Below are positions 57,831-64,000 of a DNA stretch of 64,000 nt, piece after piece. Source of the stretch: Lonicera japonica (taxonomy: Eukaryota; Streptophyta; Magnoliopsida; Dipsacales; Caprifoliaceae); NCBI GenBank assembly GCA_021464415.1, contig CM038467.1, forward strand, positions 48,917,715 through 48,981,714, in the 5' to 3' direction. Under the pieces are notes generated by a model, which worked only from the letters and a program-made list of their open reading frames with translations, was not told the origin of the DNA and searched no databases. Numbering within the stretch: position 1 is the stretch's first letter; each line of letters begins with the position of its first letter. Position numbers and translations under genes: made by a program.

Positions 57831-58705
57831 TTATTCATTCATGTGAGTAGTGTCCATGCTCATGATTGAATTGTCCTCCAATCTCTGTTGCCTCTCCTCC
57901 ATTCGAATCTTCCTTTCTTTTTCACGAGCAGCCCTTTCATCATCGCATTTTCGTAAAGTAACCAATTGACTTATTTGATCCTCAACTCGAATTCTCGACT
58001 CATGGGATTCCTTTGTATAAAACAAAGTTTCTGCATCCATCTTCTCGCCCTTTTCAAGGGATGCTTGTGCGGTAGTAAGTGCTTCCGCATGATTCTTTTT
58101 TTTTGCAAGCTTTTCACCCTTCCTCCATATTGGTCGATCAAAAGGCAATTCAATATCAATAAGGGATGAATCATCCCATAAGTTTATAGATAATGACTCA
58201 TCATGTTTAGGACCAAATCGCGGATGTTGAGTATTTTGAGACGTTGTTGACAAATCATACTTTTTGTGATGCTTCTTAATCTGGTAACATCGATCAAATG
58301 TAAATTGTTTACCCTTGTTTAACAGGTAAGCTTCTCGAGCCATATTAATCTGTGTTGCAGTAGAAAATTTATTTTAATTAAACTTTAGTTTATATATATA
58401 TATAAATTTGCTTACCACATCCATTTCATTTATTCCACTAGCTTGATGTTGCATAGCATGTGAAAGTTTTGCAACGTACAACATAACAACTTTCTAATAT
58501 AAGAGTAGTGTGACTAAAGAGATCCTGAAGTCCTTTCATAAACAATCCCAGGTTGTTTGTGATATTCAATTGTAATAGCAGCCCAAAATCTATCAATCGT
58601 TTGAAAACTTCCAACTATGGCATTTGTACTTACAGTAATATATGATCGGCATAATGCTTCATCTTCATGTGGCGACATATTTGTTCCACGCACACGGTTT
58701 GCCAT
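57831..58705 (-). pseudogene. Harbinger ORF1 (Myb/SANT-like), locus 2, two exons
   Basis: Exon 1 begins at the Met of MANRVRGTNMSPHEDEALCR (58705) and continues through FQTIDRFWAAITIEYHKQPG. After a frame change near 58510 come LYVAKLSHAMQHQASG and Asn-Glu-Met-Asp, ending at a GTAAGC donor near 58416. Exon 2 (58349-57831) has LLNKGKQFTFDRCYQIKKH, RFGPKHDES and a long charged coiled coil (ERKIRMEERQQRLEDN) ending in TGA. Together this is the normal ORF1 plan: N-terminal trihelix, middle DUF-like block, C-terminal coiled coil. Exon 2 is open; exon 1 is broken. It is convergent to the transposase. Confidence 0.82.
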
Positions 58706-59036
58706 TTTGCGTCCGTAGTAAATTAAGAAAGTTCCATCTAACTTTTTTTTTTCAAATTCTACTACTGGAAGAAATGTTGCAAACAAGTGAGAAAAAAATG
58801 GTGTGCAAAACTTGATTTTATAGATGAAAAAATATTAGCACTTAAATAATACAAAAACAATAATTGGTTTGAAATATACACTTTAAAAACTTATTTGTAA
58901 TTTCACCCCTAAAGTTAAATAGTTAACCTATGCTTAACACCATCCAAACCATCCAAGCTTCAAGCTTTAACAGATATATGAAAAATCAAAAAAAAAAAGA
59001 AAAAAGAAAAAAGATATGGCTTCATACGATTGTGCT

Positions 59037-59135
59037 TCACTCGTATGAGTCATACGAAATAGACACACTCGTATGACTCATACGAGTGAGTTGAATTTGT
59101 ATGAATTATACGAGTGACACACATTCGTATGACTA
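59037..59135. repeat. Cluster of palindromes upstream of Harbinger ORF1, locus 2
   Basis: The first is TCGTATGA-G-TCATACGA (59041-59057, perfect). The second has arms CACTCGTATGA and TCATACGAGTG around one central C (59066-59088, perfect). Further partial copies lie at 59098-59134. They are 330-430 bp upstream of the ORF1 start, the same place as the palindrome cluster of locus 1 but built from a different word. Confidence 0.88.
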
Positions 59136-59199
59136 AAATTTAGTGATATAGTAAATTTACTTGTTCTCTACCCTACCTGTTTAAATTATACCCTACATT

Positions 59200-59263
59200 T
59201 TTGTTCGCTGTGAAGAGGGGTAGGGTAAATTTATCATTTTACCTTACCCAATGGGGGATGCTC
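59200..59263. mobile_element. Putative right terminal repeat of Harbinger locus 2
   Basis: It ends CAATGGGGGATGCTC and is followed by TAA. Read inward, GAGCATCCCCCATTG is a typical PIF/Harbinger-type terminus, and TTA/TAA is the expected target. The same end, decayed, is at 43740-43799. No left partner was found. Confidence 0.55.
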
Positions 59264-59481
59264 TAAGTGTTAATATTGTTTATAGGAATATATTGGTTTT
59301 TTTTTAAGGGCATTTTCTGTAAAGGATAAATCTCATATTTCCTTTTTTAATTAAGGACACAATTTTTTTTGTCTTTATTTAGAGGATAACTTTAATAATA
59401 AGGACTAAATAATAATTAATTAATTAAAAATAAAATACAGAGGTTATGCTCTTAGAGAGAGAAAATATGTGGGAGTGAGTG

Positions 59482-60327
59482 TTGGATGTGTCTCCTTTGA
59501 CATGATAAACTTTGCAGTTTCACAGCGAGATTTATTAAAAAACTGAGCTGGTGATATATATAACTTAAGCAAGCTTATGGAAAGTACTTACGTTGATCTA
59601 CTGGTAAAGTAAATAATGAGTGGGAGCAAGAAGCAATGGGCAATCAGGTCGGTTAACCCAGTGAAAATTAACCCCGGGAGTTCAAAGACGCGACATAAAT
59701 GCTTGGATTGGCTCGGTCAACTAGAACTGAGGTCGATTATATATGTGTGTTTTGGAACAATAGTTTGGATGATAGATGAGGAGATTAAAGAGCTAGCAAT
59801 GGGGTTGGAAAGAAGTGAGCAAAAGTTCGTGTGGGTGTTGAGGGATGCGGATAAAGGAGATATATTTAAAGGGCAAGTTAGGAGATACGAATTATCGGAA
59901 GGATATGAAGAGAGAGTTGAAAGAGTTGGAATGGTGGTGCAAGATTGGGCTCCGCAGTTAGAGATTTTGGCGCACGCGTCGACTGGTGGATTTATGAGTC
60001 ATTGCGGATGGAACTCATGCACGGAGGTAATTACTTATGGGGTGGTTATATTGACTTGGCCGATGCACTCTAACTATCCAAGGAATGCGGTTTTTATTAC
60101 AAAAGTTTTGGGAAATGGATTGGTTTTGAGGGAATGGGAACACCGCAAGGAGGTGGTGAGGGCGTGTTCAGTTGAAAAAATGGTGAAAAAATTGATGGCA
60201 TCGAAAAAAGGTGAAGAGATAAGAAAAAAGGACCGAGGAGCTTTGAAGTTCCATTAGGCAATCGAAAGATGAACGTGGAAGTTCTTGCATGGAGATGGAT
60301 TCTTTCATTTATCACATTACAAGATAG
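59482..60327 (+). pseudogene. UGT93-like pseudogene, second copy, 5'-truncated
   Basis: Homology to the first copy starts near its codon 180 (FDMINFAVSQRDLL). There is a TGA where the first copy has CGA, and a TAA after the DLL-x-K word (near 59609) at the same place as in the first copy. From 59616 an open stretch of 213 codons includes the complete PSPG region (WAPQLEILAHASTGGFMSHC, then Gly-Trp-Asn). The catalytic N-terminal half is absent, so it cannot be functional. A one-base A insertion near 60228 shifts the last 30 codons off frame. The stop shared with the first copy suggests the duplication happened after that lesion arose. Confidence 0.87.
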
Positions 60328-61193
60328 GTTGTTTTCTTCTTCCCCTAGAGTGATGTAAATCACTAAAATATGGCTAAATTTCTGAACCATCTATTTGTAA
60401 ATGACCACCAGCATGTCACCAATTTGCCTACATAGTAACGATATTGTCCTCAACTTAAACACCTTTGGGCCACACGTTATTATATGGTGACATTCTCCTA
60501 CCTTTATACCCATGTCACCTTTCGGCCACACGTTATTATGTGGTGACACTCCCCTACTTATATACCCATGTTGAGTTTTACAATTTTGTTTGAGCCATCC
60601 TTTGGGCCACGTGTCACCTATGTATATACCCACGTGAGATCATTGGCTTGAGTCTGCCTTTGGCTCCACCTTGAACTATAATGGTCCACCTGGACCTATA
60701 CCATAGTCTACCTTGAATCCACACACCCTATTTCACCTTTATTCAGGTAACTTGCACAACCATTTTGATAGCACCCCATCTGCAAGATCATCCACCTTTT
60801 ATCAATGCATATCTCGAGGATTTCACCTTACTGCACCCCGGGTGTATGTTGTACGTAGGCCAATACAATTTAGGCCACAGATATAAGGATCAAACTAGTC
60901 CACCTTTGGTCAATGCACATCTCGAGTCACACCTTATTTAACCTATACAACTTAAACTCCATTGAGCCATAAGTGTGGTGTTTTAACTTAAAAGGCCTTG
61001 TTACTATGTGCTAACTCTCCCCCCACTTATATACCCTGTTGAGTTCTATAATATTTTCATATGAGATCAATGGTTTGAGCCAACCATTCTCAACAAAAGA
61101 TATCTTGTTTTTTTCAGTTTGGGTTATTTTGTACTTTTCGAGTCTATGTATATACTTAATTTTGGCTTTTACTCCATGTCAAATAAGCATGTA
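60328..61193 (+). repeat. Duplicated UGT 3' flank with a 650-bp insertion
   Basis: Flank words shared with 13890-14240 are interrupted from about 60412 to 61075 by sequence absent from the first copy. The insertion contains a tandem repeat of 56 bp (60460-60515, 60516-60571) and a partial third unit (60597-60640), each with GGCCACACGTTATTAT or GGCCACGTGTC, and two CACGTG G-box cores in the third. Nothing coding. Confidence 0.6.
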
Positions 61194-62524
61194 TGATAAG
61201 ACGCATAATTGTTATTTATCTTAAGACATATTCCTGTGATTTATTAGTTTTAAATGCTTAATTTGCGTATATTAATTGCATATCGTGTTTGTGTAGGAAA
61301 GATGATGGATATAGAGATAAATGAGCTAAAAGCCCAAGTTTAAGATGAAAGAACCTAAGTTGGAAAAAGTGAAAACCAGAAGAAGTAATTGCGTAAAGCG
61401 TGGGCACGCCAAAGCTAGGAGTTATGTCCAAAAGACAGAAGTGTTGTTTTGTTAAGCCATGGGCGCGCTCCAATTCCGAAATTTAATTCTAATTTCTAGC
61501 GTGTTCTCCCAGTTGGCAGAATAACTTAATTAGTTTTTGTAATTGTTTTGGTATCTTATTTATTTCCTTAGTAGTTTTTTATTTTAATTAGGAAACAATA
61601 TTTAGTTGCTTTCTTTTAGGACTCCTATTATTAGGAGGAATTAGAGTTTTATTGTGCTTCTTATTTTAGGCCTATAAATATTAGGTAAGGGTTAGGAGAA
61701 GAGAAGACACAACAATTTATTATTTTCCTTCTCCTTTCTCCAAGTTAGAAGACTTTCTTTGCTCCATGGATTGCTAAGCTATTATTCTAGTTCAAGGTTA
61801 TTCAAGGTTTTGATTCTTCAAGAATTGTGAGATCTAATTAATTTCTATTACTCTTTTATTCTCTGCTATTTATATATCTTCTATGTTTGATTATATTATT
61901 GTTGATTAATTAATACAAAGTGCACGTTGTCTTGATTGATGAAACAATATACTGCCAATTAGAAAATCTAAATCCGTAATTGTTTAGGTGATATAATATT
62001 AGTGGTAAAATAACATAAACGAGGTTTATGTTGTGGGGATATATAATCTAATTTAAATGGATCCTTCTTTTGTATCCACTGATTAGAATTGGGTCTCTCT
62101 AGTTAGTAATGCTATTGGTAAATTAAATTCTATGTGCTTTTCTAGGGTTGTTTATCGATTAGAGAAGTAATTAACGGTCGTACCTTGATTATCGACAAAG
62201 TAAGGAGAGATTGGTTATTAGATCGTATCAATAACTATAACCAATTTAGTAAAGAAAAAAGGATTTATTTTTAAATCGATGATCAATTCAATGAATCAAT
62301 TCTAAGAATATACCTTGGGCTAGATCTTTCATAAATATTGATTTCTCCCTTTTTAACTGCTTTCAAATAATTTGTTTTAAATTACAAAATTCCAAAAGCC
62401 CTTTCTTTTATTATTTGAAGAATTAAGTCTAACCAGTCTCTGTGGATTCGACCTTGCTCACCGCTATATACAATTTAATTTAAATTTGAGTAGGATTTAT
62501 TTTTGTTGGATTCGACACCCATCA
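61194..62524 (+). mobile_element. 5' LTR of a second Athila/Tat-like element (continues beyond window)
   Basis: 1331 bp, starting TGATAAGACGC and ending CACCCATCA, two bases before a TGGCGCCGTTGCCGGGGA-type primer site. It interrupts the UGT flank after CATGTA; the first UGT copy continues there with CTAAATAATT, so a 5-bp duplication ATGTA (61189-61193) is predicted at the far end. It is half the length of the LTRs of the first Athila and belongs to a different family. Confidence 0.85.
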
Positions 62525-62528
62525 AATT

Positions 62529-62546
62529 TTGGCGCCGTTGCCGGGG
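62529..62546 (+). other. Primer-binding site of the second Athila/Tat-like element
   Basis: TGGCGCCGTTGCCGGGGA, the classic Athila/Tat form (tRNA-Asp type), directly downstream of the LTR. Confidence 0.9.
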
Positions 62547-62597
62547 ACTGGTATTAAATAGAATTAATTTTTCTTTATATATTATTTTGTTCCTTTT

Positions 62598-64000
62598 ATG
62601 CCTCATTCTTCTAGTACAGGTGAATTGCATTACGATCCTGAAATTGAGAAAACCGCTCGAAGACTAAGGAAGGAAGCTAAATTAAGGAAACAAATTTCTT
62701 CACCTTCATCTTCATCACCTGGATTAAATTTAGCTGTTGATTTGATTGATTCGTTGTCCAGTGACTCTGAAACTGAACCAGAAACGGCCAACGAAGAAAG
62801 AACCTTAAGGGAATTGGCTGCACCAAATGTGAATCAACAGCCACTTTGCATTCAGTATCCAGCTTTAGAAGTGGACTTTGAATTAAAATCTGGTCTAATC
62901 CATTTACTTCCAAAATTCCGTGGCCTCGAGAATGAAGATCCTCACAAACATCTAAAAGAGTTCCATATAGTATGTTCAAGCATGAAGCTGCAAGGCGTAA
63001 CTGAAGAACAAATTAAATTGCGCGCTTTTCCATTCTCATTAGCCGATAGAGCAAAGGATTGGCTATTTTATTTACCCCCAGGCTCTATAACAACATGGAC
63101 AGGATTGGTAAGGTTGTTTCTTGATAAATTTTTCCCTGCTTCACGAGCTGCAGGTATTAGAAGGGATATCTGTGGTATCAACCAGCATGATACTGAAACC
63201 CTTCATGAGTATTGGGAAAGATTTAAACAATTATGTGCAAGCTGTCCACAACATAGAATTTCTGAACAATTGCTTATTTAATATTTCTACGAAGGGCTAC
63301 TAACCTTGGAGAGGAATATGATGGATGCCGCTAGCGAAGGAGCCATAGTAAATAAAACACCCACTGCCGCTAAAGAATTAATATCCACCATGGCTGCTAA
63401 TTCACAACAGTTCGGATCTAGACAAAACACCCCCATTAAAAGGGTGAATGAGGTAAATATTTCTTCAATTGAGAATCAATTAGCAAATCTAACTTCTCTT
63501 GTTCAACAAATGGCCGTAGGGAATATGCAACAATTGAAAGCATGTGGAATTTGCGCTGCTACTAATCATCCAACCGACGCATGCCCTACACTTCAAGAAG
63601 ATTCTTTTGAGCATGCTAATGCAGCTGGAGGATTTCCAGGCCCACCACAAAGGAAGTATGATCCTTATTCAAATTTTTACAACCTAGGGTGGAAGGATCA
63701 TCCTAATCTTAGCTATGGAGCTTAACCTTCAGGTTTCCAACAACAACAATATCGTAGGCAACCAGCTCCAACACAGCCAAATCCCAACTCAGGTATGTCT
63801 TTGGAAGAAATTGTTAAATCACTTGCAACTAACACAAAGCAATTTCAACAGGAAACAAGGACGAGCATCCAGAATTTGGAGAATCAAATGAGTCAATTGG
63901 CAACTACAGTGAGCCAGTTAGAGTCTCAAGGATCGGGGAAATTACCCTCACAAACCGTGGTGAACCCAAGGCAAAATGCTAGTGCAATCATTTTAAGAAG
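62598..64000 (+). pseudogene. gag of the second Athila/Tat-like element, 3' end outside the window
   Basis: ATG 62598 begins a charged leader (EIEKTARRLRKEAKLRK). It is followed by the retrotransposon gag core: SGLIHLLPKFRGLENEDPHK, LRAFPFSLADRAKDWLF, WTGLVRLFLDKFFPAS and YWERFKQLCASCPQH. A CCHC-like knuckle CGICAATNHPTDACP follows near 63545, then a Gln-rich tract. The frame is intact in register to the window end but has TAA at 63279-63281 and 63723-63725, both one C-to-T step from CAA. It is otherwise well preserved and so younger looking than the first Athila. Confidence 0.9.

Noticed and set aside
58203..58222. A stretch of about 15 bases (TTAGGACCAAATCGC) matching the left end of the pararetrovirus.
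   Set aside because: It lies inside the conserved Harbinger ORF1 exon 2 (Arg-Phe-Gly-Pro-Lys codons on the minus strand) and the match stops abruptly. Chance matches of this length are expected somewhere in 64 kb, and there is no other viral sequence nearby.
1..64000. tRNA, rRNA, CRISPR arrays, bacterial-type operons or ribosome binding sites.
   Set aside because: None seen. The window is plant nuclear DNA, and palindrome clusters and tandem repeats here lack the regular spacer structure of CRISPR arrays.

Overview
The window looks like a piece of angiosperm nuclear genome, probably a eudicot (not identified to species). It is AT-rich, its introns are short with GT-AG ends, and almost everything in it is a transposable element, an integrated virus or gene relics. 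No intact host gene, tRNA or rRNA was recognised.

Layout. 1-1200 is the LTR end, primer-binding site and leader of a decayed Tat/Ogre-like Ty3/Gypsy element. 1941-3070 holds two foldback/TIR miniature elements. 4331-11460 is a strikingly well preserved endogenous pararetrovirus of florendovirus type. It keeps three long open frames (movement protein; coat/protease/RT/RNase H; an unknown second ORF), and the only visible coding lesion is one extra C in a C7 run. 11862-14240 is a UGT93-like (zeatin O-glycosyltransferase family) pseudogene with an upstream 5' fragment. A truncated duplicate of it lies at 59482-61193.

The middle is a nested stack that can be resolved by target-site duplications. 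A PIF/Harbinger transposase (18498-19211 continuing at 41011-41604) is split by a minus-oriented solo LTR (19212-41005; TTGTT/TCGTT). That LTR is itself interrupted by a full-length minus-strand Athila element (20564-36538; AATAC) and by a second solo LTR (38116-40883; CTAGA). The Athila carries a Ty1/copia-type solo LTR (26070-27503; TATAT). With the insertions removed, the Harbinger transposase is one 435-codon frame with five premature stops, each explicable by C-to-T change, and no frameshift.

Two PIF/Harbinger loci are present (18.5-43.8 kb and 55.7-59.26 kb). Each has a plus-strand DDE transposase facing a minus-strand Myb/SANT-like ORF1, a third TATA-led unit between them, and a cluster of perfect short palindromes upstream of ORF1. 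Each is also preceded by a plant mobile domain (PMD, MAIN-like) gene relic (16.4-17.8 and 51.8-54.1 kb). Whether the PMD genes belong to the Harbinger elements is the most interesting open question. Between the loci are a decayed hAT element (about 45.5-49.0 kb), a 182-bp copia-type solo LTR (50349-50530; GGACG) and an intact-looking two-exon gene of 142 codons with no recognised family (54333-54837, minus). The right edge (61194-64000) is the LTR, primer-binding site and gag of a second Athila/Tat-like element that continues beyond the window.

Coordinates of element ends supported by target-site duplications are exact to the base as read. Other boundaries are approximate.
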